A stretch of 64,000 bases of DNA from Acidaminococcus sp. (lineage in GTDB: Bacteria; Bacillota; Negativicutes; Acidaminococcales; Acidaminococcaceae): NCBI GenBank assembly GCA_022482815.1, contig JAKVOM010000001.1, positions 496,001 through 560,000 on the forward strand. The letters are read 5' to 3'. Of the stretch, positions 1 through 7,448 are shown piece after piece. The notes under the pieces were generated by a model. It was given only the letters and a program-made list of their open reading frames with translations, made no database searches and was not told the origin of the DNA. Made by a program: the position numbers and the translations under genes. Position 1 is the stretch's first letter. The number at the start of each line of letters is the position of its first letter.

Positions 1-1087
1 CATAATTGTTAGGCTTGATATATGAAGTATACTGATTCTTCTTCAGCCAGACCAAGTTCTCTTCGCTTTCATAGCCTGCATCGGCTACAATGTTTGCAAA
101 TTTCTGACCGAAGTGGGCTTCAAATCCTTCAAGAAAAGGAATGAGTGTCCGCATATCTGTGGGATGTGCACTCACATCTGCAAACAAGGTAAAACCGGAA
201 TTGTTTGCATATTGGACATTGTATCCCGGCTTTAAGGCGCCATTAAGCATGGCATCTTCTTTCATCCTCATAAAGGTAGCATCCGGGTCTGTTTTGGCAA
301 AGCTGTTCCGTTCCCCACAGATGTGAAGCTGCTTCGTATACACCTTAAGCCGTTTGAGATAGTTAGCTAAAATCTCATAGTACTTCTGTAGAATGGTCTT
401 TCTTTTCCCACATCCGTGAACAAACTCGATTCCCTCAGCCCGCTTTATGACAAGCAGTTTTTTTAGGAGCTTCTTTAAATGACGGATGTGGAAAGTGTTT
501 CCGTAACAGACCTTGATTCCGAAACGTTCCTCGATTTCGGGAACCAGTTGCTCCAGTTTCTCTATGAGTTTGTTCTGGCTGCCTAAGACTCTGTTTTTCC
601 AAACAAATTTGTACTTGTTTGCCACAGATTCAATTTTTGTCCCATCGATGAACAGGCTATCCAGAGTGATGAAACCGCGAGCCAGCAGCCATTTATCCAT
701 CTGAATCATGAGTTTCTTGATACATGGTTTTAGATGGAGGGAACAAAATCTTGCAATGGTTGCATTATCCGGAGCTTTTTTCCCATCTAAGAGAAACATG
801 AAATGAGTGTCTCTTTTACAGGATTGCTCTATCTTACGCGAACCACGAATTCCTTCCATACATGCATAAATGACGATTTCCAGCAGCTGAATTGGTGACG
901 TTAATTTATTCTCGACATGAGAATACGTGTCATACAATGCCTTTACATCCATCCCTTCTACCATGGCACGCACCAAGCGAACAGGATCGTCATTAGGGAT
1001 TTGTACTTCAAAATTTAGAGGAAGAAAAAGTTGATAAGAACTACCAATTTTTGTATAATCCTTTTGTGTAGGTTTGTTTTTTTGCAT
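1..1087 (-). CDS. IS1182-family transposase, N-terminal 362 residues (partial)
   Basis: The frame is open from the ATG at 1087 to base 1. The protein starts MQKNKPTQKDYTKIG and has the N-terminal transposase domain of the IS1182 group (about residues 20-120, including GSRKIEQSCKRDTHF). A DDE-type catalytic core follows. The first Asp lies in LDSLFIDGTKIES and the second in IVADAGYESEENL near the window edge. The catalytic Glu and the C-terminus are outside the window. No stop or frameshift is visible in the part present, so the copy may be intact. It acts by DNA cleavage and strand transfer at the element's ends. Family is assigned from these motifs by eye; the exact IS name is not determined. 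Confidence 0.85.
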   Translation of the reverse strand, partial: MQKNKPTQKDYTKIGSSYQLFLPLNFEVQIPNDDPVRLVRAMVEGMDVKALYDTYSHVENKLTSPIQLLEIVIYACMEGIRGSRKIEQSCKRDTHFMFLLDGKKAPDNATIARFCSLHLKPCIKKLMIQMDKWLLARGFITLDSLFIDGTKIESVANKYKFVWKNRVLGSQNKLIEKLEQLVPEIEERFGIKVCYGNTFHIRHLKKLLKKLLVIKRAEGIEFVHGCGKRKTILQKYYEILANYLKRLKVYTKQLHICGERNSFAKTDPDATFMRMKEDAMLNGALKPGYNVQYANNSGFTLFADVSAHPTDMRTLIPFLEGFEAHFGQKFANIVADAGYESEENLVWLKKNQYTSYIKPNNY

Positions 1088-1175
1088 ATTTAAATTCTAC
1101 ACCAAGGCGCGGTCTCATTCAATGAGGCCGCGCCTTGCTTTTGATACAAAAGAGGCCGTCGCAAAATGCGACAGC
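1..1175 (-). mobile_element. IS1182-type insertion sequence, partial (cut by window edge)
   Basis: The element carries a transposase reading leftward off the window. Its upstream side holds two GC-rich inverted repeats: one at about 1103-1136 (AAGGCGCGG.../...CCGCGCCTT) and one at about 1152-1175 (GGCCGTCGCA...TGCGACAGCC). The second resembles the terminal inverted repeat or terminator seen at ends of this type of element. The outer boundary is uncertain because the other end lies outside the window, so no target duplication can be checked. It sits 120-200 bp past the stop codon of the neighbouring Fe-S protein gene. Confidence 0.75.
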
Positions 1176-1297
1176 CCCACTGTTTTAAGGTCTTTTTTTA
1201 TTTTTTTAATTTTGGGGACGAAAATCATAAAAAAATCAATTTTTTCTAAAAGGTCATAAAAGTGATAGTTTTCTTATCTTTTTATACCACAAAATTT

Positions 1298-2218
1298 TCA
1301 ATGTTCGTCGATGTACTTCGACACTCTGGAATGATATTCATCGAGTGTATCTGTCCGAACCTCCGTCTTTCTGCCAAAAATAAGGTCCGGCATATATCTG
1401 GCGCGCTTGCCGGCAGAAAACATGGCACGCTCACAGCCGATACAATAGACAACCACATCGTCACAGGGAAACTCATTCGCCCTCCTTTTGATGCGGCGCT
1501 CTACTTCTTCATTGGGGACATACCCATAAAAGTTATCGCCGCAGCACTCGGACGTCATACCGTGATGCTTAGCCTCGACGACTTCGATGTTCATTTTCTT
1601 AAGAAGACTGCGAATAGCCGCATGAACCTGCGGCTTATGACGATACCCGCAGGAGTCGTGAACCGACATCTTTATGCCATGGTAGTCAGGCAATTTCAGG
1701 TCATCAAAGCTGTCAATAACCTCCCAGAACGAAATCGTACGAATTCCGGCATAAAGGGAACGGAAACGACGGTCACAGCCGGCACAGTTATTGATAATGA
1801 CAGACCCTTCCGGCAGTTTAGGATCATGGTGGCAGCACAAATTGTGAAATTTGACATCACCCAGATGCTCGCTCAGCATCTGAAGCATCAGAGGCGGCAG
1901 TTCCGGCTTATACACACTGAGGGCACAGCCCGGATTAAAATAACACTTATCCCGGTCAATGTCAGAGATGGCAATACTGCTTCTCACCTTCTCAGGACTA
2001 TGAGCAGCACCGGTCGGACATACGCTGGAGCAAGTACCGCAGTCGATACACTTTGCGGCATCCACCTGGTAGTGACTGGCACCCATCGAAATAGCATGTA
2101 CCGGACACAACCTTACGCAGGCGCCGCATTTGATGCAGGCATCTGAAATTTCAAAATGGAACTTATCCTCTACCCCGGTTATCACCGGAGCTGCCGGACA
2201 AATATGGGATTTTTCCAT
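1298..2218 (-). CDS. 4Fe-4S ferredoxin-type protein with CCG cysteine-rich domain
   Basis: 306 residues. Two classic 4Fe-4S motifs lie at the N-terminus: C28-C31-C34-C38 (CIKCGACVRLCP) and C57-C60-C63-C67 (CIDCGTCSSVCP). A Cys-rich C-terminal half contains CCHHD, NNCAGC, DSCGY, ECCGDNF and CIGCE segments. These resemble the CCG domains of heterodisulfide-reductase-B-like and glycolate-oxidase iron-sulfur proteins. A role as cytoplasmic electron carrier or subunit of a redox complex is inferred; no partner flavoprotein is adjacent. The start has a good ribosome site (GGAGG, 7 bp away). It is transcribed divergently from the thioesterase gene, and the two promoters overlap at their -35 boxes. 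Substrate and partner are unknown. Confidence 0.8.
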   Translation of the reverse strand: MEKSHICPAAPVITGVEDKFHFEISDACIKCGACVRLCPVHAISMGASHYQVDAAKCIDCGTCSSVCPTGAAHSPEKVRSSIAISDIDRDKCYFNPGCALSVYKPELPPLMLQMLSEHLGDVKFHNLCCHHDPKLPEGSVIINNCAGCDRRFRSLYAGIRTISFWEVIDSFDDLKLPDYHGIKMSVHDSCGYRHKPQVHAAIRSLLKKMNIEVVEAKHHGMTSECCGDNFYGYVPNEEVERRIKRRANEFPCDDVVVYCIGCERAMFSAGKRARYMPDLIFGRKTEVRTDTLDEYHSRVSKYIDEH

Positions 2219-2259
2219 AGTTTTCCTCCATTCACTTCCGTTTAATTCGTTTTTATTTT

Positions 2260-2288
2260 ATGATACCCATCCGACTTATTGTTTTCAA
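2260..2288 (-). promoter_or_regulatory. Promoter of the Fe-S protein gene
   Basis: Read on the minus strand, TTGAAA (2283-2288) and TATCAT (2260-2265) are separated by exactly 17 bp. The start codon follows about 40 bp downstream with a GGAGG ribosome site. The -35 box occupies the same bases as the -35 box of the opposite promoter. Confidence 0.65.
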
Positions 2289-2309
2289 GGGTCCGGTTTC
2301 CTGTATAAT
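2282..2309 (+). promoter_or_regulatory. Promoter of the thioesterase gene
   Basis: TTTTCA (2282-2287) and a perfect TATAAT (2304-2309) are 16 bp apart. The -35 hexamer overlaps that of the divergent Fe-S gene promoter, so RNA polymerase should not be able to occupy both at once. Confidence 0.6.
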
Positions 2310-2390
2310 AGGAGTATCATACAAGCATGATATTTCCTACATTTTGATGAAACTCATCGCAAGTCTTTCCATACTGAAGGAGGAATCCCT

Positions 2391-2786
2391 ATGATTATTA
2401 CTATCAAACCAAATTCCAAAGGTACGGCTGAAATGCGCTGCACCAAAGAGAATACGGCTGACCGCTATGCCAAAGGCACCGTTCCCGTATTTGCCACACC
2501 GGCCCTCGTCGGTCTGATGGAGGACGCCGCCGTACGCGCCATCAAGGATCAGCTGCTCGAAGGGTATACCACCGTCGGCGGCGGCATGAATTTAAAGCAC
2601 TTGGCAGCTACGCCAATCGGCCTTACGGTACGCGCCGAAGCGACGCTCATTAGTCAGGACCGCAAAAAGCTGACTTTTTCCATCAAGGCCTGGGACGACA
2701 AGGATCTCGTTGGGGAAGCCGAACATGACCGCTTTATCGTGGAAAAAGATAAGTTTCTGGAAAAAGCCTACAGTAAAGTCAAATAA
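2391..2786 (+). CDS. Hot-dog fold acyl-CoA thioesterase, FlK-like
   Basis: 131 residues, a single hot-dog domain. Candidate catalytic residues are T36, E44 and H70. Their spacing (8 and 26) matches the Thr-Glu-His triad known from fluoroacetyl-CoA thioesterase FlK. Surrounding motifs are VFATPALVGLMEDAA and GGGMNLKHLAATPIG. Proteins of this family hydrolyse small acyl-CoA thioesters in the cytoplasm; the actual substrate cannot be read from sequence. A very strong ribosome site (GAAGGAGG) precedes the ATG at 2391. The gene is a single transcription unit ending in the hairpin at 2925-2970. Confidence 0.85.
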   Translation: MIITIKPNSKGTAEMRCTKENTADRYAKGTVPVFATPALVGLMEDAAVRAIKDQLLEGYTTVGGGMNLKHLAATPIGLTVRAEATLISQDRKKLTFSIKAWDDKDLVGEAEHDRFIVEKDKFLEKAYSKVK

Positions 2787-2924
2787 AAAAGCGCTTTTGG
2801 CATATAGCTTTTGGCCTTGTCCGGGACAGCATGGTACAGCCTATAGGCGAAGCAAAATGAAAACAAAATTACCACGGCAATTTTCATTCTCCATTGGCTG
2901 ACTGCCACATCTATAGACTATGAG

Positions 2925-2970
2925 AAAGAGGCTGTGAAACAATGAGCAATCATTATTTCACAGCCTCTTT
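2925..2970. terminator. Bidirectional hairpin terminator (GGCTGTGAAA family, copy 1)
   Basis: An inverted repeat, AAAGAGGCTGTGAAA...TTTCACAGCCTCTTT, lies between convergent genes, with A and T tracts on its two sides. The same palindrome recurs with small changes at four further sites in this window. Confidence 0.8.
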
Positions 2971-2991
2971 TACTATGTGAATCGTATCCTC

Positions 2992-3561
2992 TTATTTCAT
3001 TAATTTACTACCGGTGCTCCAGGCAGTACCTGCCTTTTTTCCGACTGTGTAGTAGTCGCCGCGGAATTTGTCAAAAATCAGAGCGTTCACTTTAAGCGGA
3101 TCAATGTTTCCTTCAGCGTCTAATACATCTGCATCTGCCAATACGCCTTTAATCTGTCCAAGTACACGGAAACCATATATAGTATGCTGCAAATCTACCG
3201 CATGGCATTCCAGCGTCACAGGAAATTCTTCGATTACCGGCGCATCCACAAGATTACTCTTCTTTGCAGTAAGTCCGGATTTCGCAAATTTATCTTTATC
3301 CCGATTTCCGGAAACCATACCAAAGAAATCAGCTTCTACGATATGTTTTGCATCGGCGAGAGCCACCGTAAAATCACCGCGCTCCTTGATGTTCTTTGAA
3401 GTCTTATGGCCTTCAGAAATGTTCAGGGCAATCATGTCAGAAGCACAGGCTCCGCCCCATGCAACATTCATGACGTCCACAGTCCCATCCGGTCCGTAGG
3501 TTGCGACCATGAGAACCGGCATCGGGAAAATGTAAGGTTTAATGTCCATTCTGCGTTTCAT
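2992..3561 (-). CDS. Flavin reductase-like domain protein
   Basis: 189 residues from MKRRMDIKPYIFPMPVLMV. I chose the ATG at 3561 rather than an upstream in-frame one at 3603 because AAAGGAG lies 9 bp before it. The domain is the FMN-binding split-barrel flavin reductase fold: the N-terminal PVLMVATYGPDGTVDVMNVAWGG strand pair, then NISEGHKTSKNI and FTVALADAKHIVEADFFG. Such proteins bind FMN and are reductases or flavoredoxin-like electron carriers in the cytoplasm. A distant paralogue lies at 52184-52705. It stands alone between a terminator and the 3.6 kb hairpins; no partner oxidoreductase is adjacent. Substrate is unknown. Confidence 0.85.
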   Translation of the reverse strand: MKRRMDIKPYIFPMPVLMVATYGPDGTVDVMNVAWGGACASDMIALNISEGHKTSKNIKERGDFTVALADAKHIVEADFFGMVSGNRDKDKFAKSGLTAKKSNLVDAPVIEEFPVTLECHAVDLQHTIYGFRVLGQIKGVLADADVLDAEGNIDPLKVNALIFDKFRGDYYTVGKKAGTAWSTGSKLMK

Positions 3562-3626
3562 TATTCTTCTCTCCTTTAAAAATAAAATCATATTGTTCCT
3601 CATTCAAGCTGTGCTCAATACGTAAA

Positions 3627-3720
3627 CAAGCAGATAACCGTGCGGGATTGCGCCTTGATTCCGCCAGTTATCTGCTTGCACAGAGAAATAAACTTTTCCG
3701 ATACATTTCTCTGCAAAATT
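3627..3720 (-). terminator. Two tandem hairpins downstream of the alcohol dehydrogenase
   Basis: Hairpin 1 (about 3628-3677) has a 12-bp perfect stem, CAAGCAGATAAC/GTTATCTGCTTG, around a 26-nt loop. Hairpin 2 (about 3680-3716) pairs CAGAGAAAT with ATTTCTCTG. On the minus strand the first is followed by TTTACG, a weak T tract. They lie between the alcohol dehydrogenase stop and the flavin reductase start. They are probably a terminator, or an attenuator in the leader of the downstream gene. Confidence 0.5.
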
Positions 3721-3801
3721 TTGGAAGAGGAGACTATTACACAAAAGTTGATTTGAGATGGCGATTCAGCAATCACCGTTTTTAATCAAAATAAAGTGAT
3801 T

Positions 3802-4983
3802 TCAAATTGAAGGGTTCTTTGAAATGGCTTCTTGTAAAACAGCGAGCAGTTCGGCATCCGAAATTTCAGCAGGAATAGCATTGAACGGACGCTGTGCTCT
3901 GATTTTTGGCAGCAAAGACAGCAGAGATACATCTTCCGGAAGCAGGTCACCAAGACCAGGCATCCCAATTTTTTGATTTAAGGAAGTCACTGCTTCCGCC
4001 AAAGTATCTCCCACATCTGCCTTTGATGACACAGAAATACCCATGGCTGACAGAATCTTGCCTGCACCAACCGGGTTTACTTTTCCTACCCATCTTAATA
4101 CGGCCGGCATGACAACTGCGCATGCCCTTCCGTGTGCGATATGAAATTCACCGCCCAATGCCTGGGCAATAGCATGGGATAACTGGGTAGATGCGTTTGA
4201 AAAAGCAAGTCCGCCGAGGACAGCCGCGAAAGCCATGTTTTCCCTGGCAGAAATATTTCCGCCATCCTGAACGGCGTTCACCAAATTGTCGTGGATAAGG
4301 CGAATCGCCCTTTCAGCCAGAACATCGCTGATTGGATTTGTACAATTGCATGTCAACGCGTCGCATGCATGAGCAAATGCATCCATTCCCGTCGCAGCAG
4401 TTAAGGAAGCCGGCATAGAAAGGGTAAGTTCCGGATCCACAACTGCAAACGTCGGAGCGAGTTCCTTAAAGGAAATAGAGGCCTTGCGTCTGCCTTTCCG
4501 CGTATCCGTGATCACTGAAAAACTGGTAACCTCACTGCCTGTACCCGCTGTAGTCGGCACCAGATACATCGGCTTAAGAGGCTGCAGCTTCAAGGAACAC
4601 GGCGCAAAATATTGATGGATTGGCATGGGATTGGTCAACAAAAGATTCACTACCTTAGCAGAATCCAGAACACTTCCGCCGCCAATTCCGACAACACAGT
4701 CGACCTGCTCCTCACGGGCAATTTCGGCTGCTTTCTCGACCGCCGCATCAGTAGGATCAGAGGGAATCCCACTTTGACACAAGAAGCGAATTTTCAAGTC
4801 GGTTAGGGCTTGCGTCAGTCGAGAGAGTACACCGGATTTTTCCACGCTTCTTCCGTGGAGAATCAGCACATGGCGGCAGGACTGCTCTGAAAGGAGCCTG
4901 CCAAGTTCATCGAAAGCACCTCTTCCAAACAGAAGAGGTGCTCCGATGTGTTTATAAAGACAGAGGTTTCGAGCTAAAGACAT
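3802..4983 (-). CDS. Iron-containing (group III) alcohol dehydrogenase
   Basis: 393 residues, the usual length for the family. The NAD(P)-binding GGGS motif is at 101-104. The four metal ligands expected for iron-type dehydrogenases are D201, H205 (MDAFAHACDAL), H270 (LSHAIAQALGG) and H284 (HIAHGRA). The enzyme should interconvert an alcohol and an aldehyde or ketone using NAD(P)H in the cytoplasm. It is the last gene of a three-gene minus-strand operon, 32 bp after the MaoC gene. Sitting with a CoA-acylating aldehyde dehydrogenase, it could convert a hydroxy acid or alcohol to the aldehyde that enzyme takes (inference). The best ribosome site (AAGGAG) is 13 bp upstream, rather far. Physiological substrate is not known. 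Confidence 0.9.
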   Translation of the reverse strand: MSLARNLCLYKHIGAPLLFGRGAFDELGRLLSEQSCRHVLILHGRSVEKSGVLSRLTQALTDLKIRFLCQSGIPSDPTDAAVEKAAEIAREEQVDCVVGIGGGSVLDSAKVVNLLLTNPMPIHQYFAPCSLKLQPLKPMYLVPTTAGTGSEVTSFSVITDTRKGRRKASISFKELAPTFAVVDPELTLSMPASLTAATGMDAFAHACDALTCNCTNPISDVLAERAIRLIHDNLVNAVQDGGNISARENMAFAAVLGGLAFSNASTQLSHAIAQALGGEFHIAHGRACAVVMPAVLRWVGKVNPVGAGKILSAMGISVSSKADVGDTLAEAVTSLNQKIGMPGLGDLLPEDVSLLSLLPKIRAQRPFNAIPAEISDAELLAVLQEAISKNPSI

Positions 4984-5015
4984 TACAGAAAAAGATCTCC
5001 TTTTATTACGATTTA

Positions 5016-5501
5016 CTACACAGCTTTCTTGTCTGCATCCACAGGATTATTCATCATGCGAACGATAATACCCGCAGCAACGAGTTCATCCCGCTGATTC
5101 AGGACATCATACTGCCAGGTAAAGATTCCCTTTCTGGGGTTACTGGTTAAGTGTTTCTCCTTAAGGGTCATCTTGAGACGAATCGTATCATTGATCATGA
5201 CCGGTTTCAGGAACTTCCAGTCCTTCACTTCCAGGAACACGGAATGGAAGCAGCCCAACCGCATGTAGAGTCCGTTTGCGATAGCAAGCGTGAGCATCCC
5301 ATGAGCAATTCTGTGGCCAAAACGAGTCTTGCTGGCATACACATCACTGGTATGCAGTTCGTTGAAATCTCCTGTAAGTCCGGCAAATTGAAAGATATCT
5401 GAATCTGTAATCGTGCGGCTGGCAGTCTCAAAGATGTCGCCAACTTCTACATCACCGTAAAAGAGTTCAGATTTATAGTTTTTCACTCTTCTCAGCCCCA
5501 A
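5016..5501 (-). CDS. MaoC-like (R)-specific enoyl-CoA hydratase
   Basis: 161 residues with one MaoC hot-dog domain. The hydratase signature is intact: GLTGDFNELHTSDVYA with D45, N47 and H50, followed by FGHRIAHGML. Family members add water to trans-2-enoyl-CoA, or dehydrate 3-hydroxyacyl-CoA, in the cytoplasm. The start overlaps the end of the upstream aldehyde dehydrogenase gene by 10 bp, which suggests translational coupling. A hydratase in this operon implies that the acyl-CoA made by the dehydrogenase, or an intermediate on the way, passes through a 2-enoyl/3-hydroxyacyl stage (inference). Confidence 0.88.
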   Translation of the reverse strand: MGLRRVKNYKSELFYGDVEVGDIFETASRTITDSDIFQFAGLTGDFNELHTSDVYASKTRFGHRIAHGMLTLAIANGLYMRLGCFHSVFLEVKDWKFLKPVMINDTIRLKMTLKEKHLTSNPRKGIFTWQYDVLNQRDELVAAGIIVRMMNNPVDADKKAV

Positions 5502-6871
5502 ACTTCATCAGGAGTAGGAATATGAGCATTGTCATTCGTGTAAGCGATACGGCTTACGTTGATGAGGTGCTTATAGTCAAGGTTTTCACTGATGCTGTTA
5601 TTGCCCCAGCTGCCGCAGCCCAGCGTGCCCGTAGGAGCAAGACCGTTGGTGTAAGCACCGCCCAGACCGGAAGAACCAATGCCATTAACCAGGAAACGGG
5701 AAACCGGCAGTCTCATAGCAGCTTCCTTGATATGAGCATCCGTGAAGGAATGCAGGCTCACACTGTGACCACGTCCGTCCATAGCGAGGTTTGCATCAGC
5801 AATATCAATGGCCTCATCCCAGGTATCATAGGTATACAGTGCCATAACAGGGAACATCTTTTCTCTGCCGAGCACGTCCATCTTGCCGGGTCCCTTAGCT
5901 CTGACAACAATGGTACGAGTCCCTTCCGGAAGCTTGATGCCGGCAATATTAGCGATGAATTCAACAGACTGACCTACAACATCTTTTCTGAACTTACCAT
6001 CGATAAACGTAGCATTGCGGACTTTTTCTGCTTCTTCTTCGTTATCGATGTAATAAGCGCCGTTCTTTCTCAGTTCGGCAGCCATTTCGTCTACCTTTTC
6101 CTTCGGGCAGATAATAGCCTGTTCGCAAGTGCAGGAAATGCCGTTATCGAAGATTCTGCCTTGAATAATTTTGGGAGCTACAACAGCCAAGTCTACATCG
6201 CGGTCAACCAGGCACTGGTTGTTGCCGGCGCCGACACCGTAAGCAGGCTTTCCGCTTGCATAAGCAACCTTTACCATGCTGGCACCACCGGTAGAAATGC
6301 AAACATCGGTCGATCTCATTACAGCTTGGGAAATTTCCAGAGACGGCTTTTCAACGCAGATCAGCAAATCTTCAGGAGCGCCAACTGCCTTCAGAGCCTG
6401 ACGCATATATTCGACACACTTAAAGGTACTCTTCTTAGCTCTGGGATGCGGGCAAACAATCATGGAGTTTCTGCCTTTCAGCGTAATCATTCCGTTATGG
6501 GCAGGAGTCATGGTCGGGTTCGTCGTCGGAGTAATGCAGCCGACAACGCCGATTGGTTTTGCAACCAATACGAGGCCTTCATCCTTCAGTTCCTTGATAA
6601 CGCCTACGCTCTTTTTGTTTCTCAAATGCCACCAGGTTGCCATCGGTTTATTGCGGTTCTTGGCAATCTTATATTCTACCGTACCCATGCCGGTTTCTTC
6701 AGCGGCCATAGTTCCTAATTCAACAGCATTGTCATAAACAGCTTTACCAATTGCTTTTACAACCCGATCTACCTGAGCTTGATCATACGTTTCAAAAATC
6801 TTTTGAGCAGCTCTGGAACGAGCGATCAGCCCATCTACATATGCCTGCACATCATTCATTTCTTCACTCAT
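5492..6871 (-). CDS. CoA-acylating aldehyde dehydrogenase
   Basis: 459 residues, aldehyde dehydrogenase superfamily. The catalytic region reads FDNGISCTCEQ, with C237 as the likely thiol nucleophile. This NG-x-x-C-x-x-EQ pattern is typical of acetylating/acylating enzymes (EutE, SucD and sulfoacetaldehyde dehydrogenase types) rather than acid-forming ones. It should oxidise an aldehyde to its acyl-CoA with NAD(P)+, or run in reverse. It is the first gene of the minus-strand operon, with AAAGGAG placed well before the ATG. It is expressed from a promoter whose -10 box abuts a palindromic operator shared with the divergent permease. Which aldehyde it uses (succinate semialdehyde, sulfoacetaldehyde or a short aliphatic one) cannot be decided from sequence. 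Confidence 0.88.
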   Translation of the reverse strand: MSEEMNDVQAYVDGLIARSRAAQKIFETYDQAQVDRVVKAIGKAVYDNAVELGTMAAEETGMGTVEYKIAKNRNKPMATWWHLRNKKSVGVIKELKDEGLVLVAKPIGVVGCITPTTNPTMTPAHNGMITLKGRNSMIVCPHPRAKKSTFKCVEYMRQALKAVGAPEDLLICVEKPSLEISQAVMRSTDVCISTGGASMVKVAYASGKPAYGVGAGNNQCLVDRDVDLAVVAPKIIQGRIFDNGISCTCEQAIICPKEKVDEMAAELRKNGAYYIDNEEEAEKVRNATFIDGKFRKDVVGQSVEFIANIAGIKLPEGTRTIVVRAKGPGKMDVLGREKMFPVMALYTYDTWDEAIDIADANLAMDGRGHSVSLHSFTDAHIKEAAMRLPVSRFLVNGIGSSGLGGAYTNGLAPTGTLGCGSWGNNSISENLDYKHLINVSRIAYTNDNAHIPTPDEVWG

Positions 6872-6906
6872 GATAAGTTCTCCTTTCGTGCTTTCACGTT
6901 ACGTAG

Positions 6907-6926
6907 TATGTAGAACGTTCTATGTA
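6907..6926. promoter_or_regulatory. Operator 1: palindrome TAGAACGTTCTA
   Basis: The 20-bp site TATGTAGAACGTTCTATGTA contains the perfect 12-bp palindrome TAGAACGTTCTA (6911-6922). It begins 1 bp downstream of the -10 box of the aldehyde dehydrogenase promoter, so a bound protein would cover the transcription start. An identical 20-mer stands in the same place at the divergent permease promoter. Confidence 0.75.
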
Positions 6927-6927
6927 A

Positions 6928-6955
6928 AGTATAGCAAGAATAAAATATTTTGCAA
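6928..6955 (-). promoter_or_regulatory. Promoter of the aldehyde dehydrogenase operon
   Basis: On the minus strand TTGCAA (6950-6955) and TATACT (6928-6933) are spaced by 16 bp. Operator 1 follows at once. The 577-bp divergent region between the two operators (about 6960-7360) holds no gene I can support. Confidence 0.65.
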
Positions 6956-7363
6956 CCCCCAATTTTAAAAAAATTCAGATTATATTTTTCCTACTATAAA
7001 TCAATGAGCCAAATTTCCCATCGGAGATATCTATATCTTTATTTCCTAATCTAAGGAAAAGATTCCCTGCAAGAATAATGTGCTGCCTTTCAGGTACCCA
7101 CAATTCCCAAGTCCTTCTCCCCACGGATCAGACAGCCTGGAACGGCCGCTGGCCTGTAAAATACAACATCTAAAGGGTTTTACTCATTTATTACTCCAGG
7201 TAGTAGTTTTCCAAATTCAGCACGATTTATTCGAAACAGTTTGTAAAGGATCTACTTTATACATTGGAAAAAATAGAAGTTTCACTTTAGTTGGAATAAA
7301 TGAAACAGATATACCGTCTTTTCATTTTATAAAATTTCTGTAAAAAATTATTTACTGAAAATA

Positions 7364-7392
7364 TTGACTTTTATTTCGTTCGAGAGTAACAT
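7364..7392 (+). promoter_or_regulatory. Promoter of the GntP-type permease gene
   Basis: TTGACT (7364-7369) and TAACAT (7387-7392) are spaced by 17 bp. Operator 2 begins 1 bp after the -10 box, mirroring the arrangement at the divergent operon. Confidence 0.65.
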
Positions 7393-7393
7393 C

Positions 7394-7413
7394 TATGTAG
7401 AACGTTCTATGTA
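7394..7413. promoter_or_regulatory. Operator 2: identical palindrome TAGAACGTTCTA
   Basis: This is identical over 20 bp to operator 1, about 490 bp away. Together they indicate that one transcription factor controls the permease and the enzyme operon. No regulator gene lies next to the module in this window. Confidence 0.75.
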
Positions 7414-7448
7414 GTGTATCTGAAAATTCATTCAAGGAGGTCTTTTCC

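Noticed and set aside
1262-2146. 294-codon open frame on the plus strand opposite the Fe-S protein gene
   Set aside because: It lies antisense to a gene with two perfect 4Fe-4S motifs, has no ribosome site and no recognisable domain.
5522-6718. 398-codon open frame opposite the aldehyde dehydrogenase
   Set aside because: It is a shadow of a clearly coding gene; no start signals or family features.
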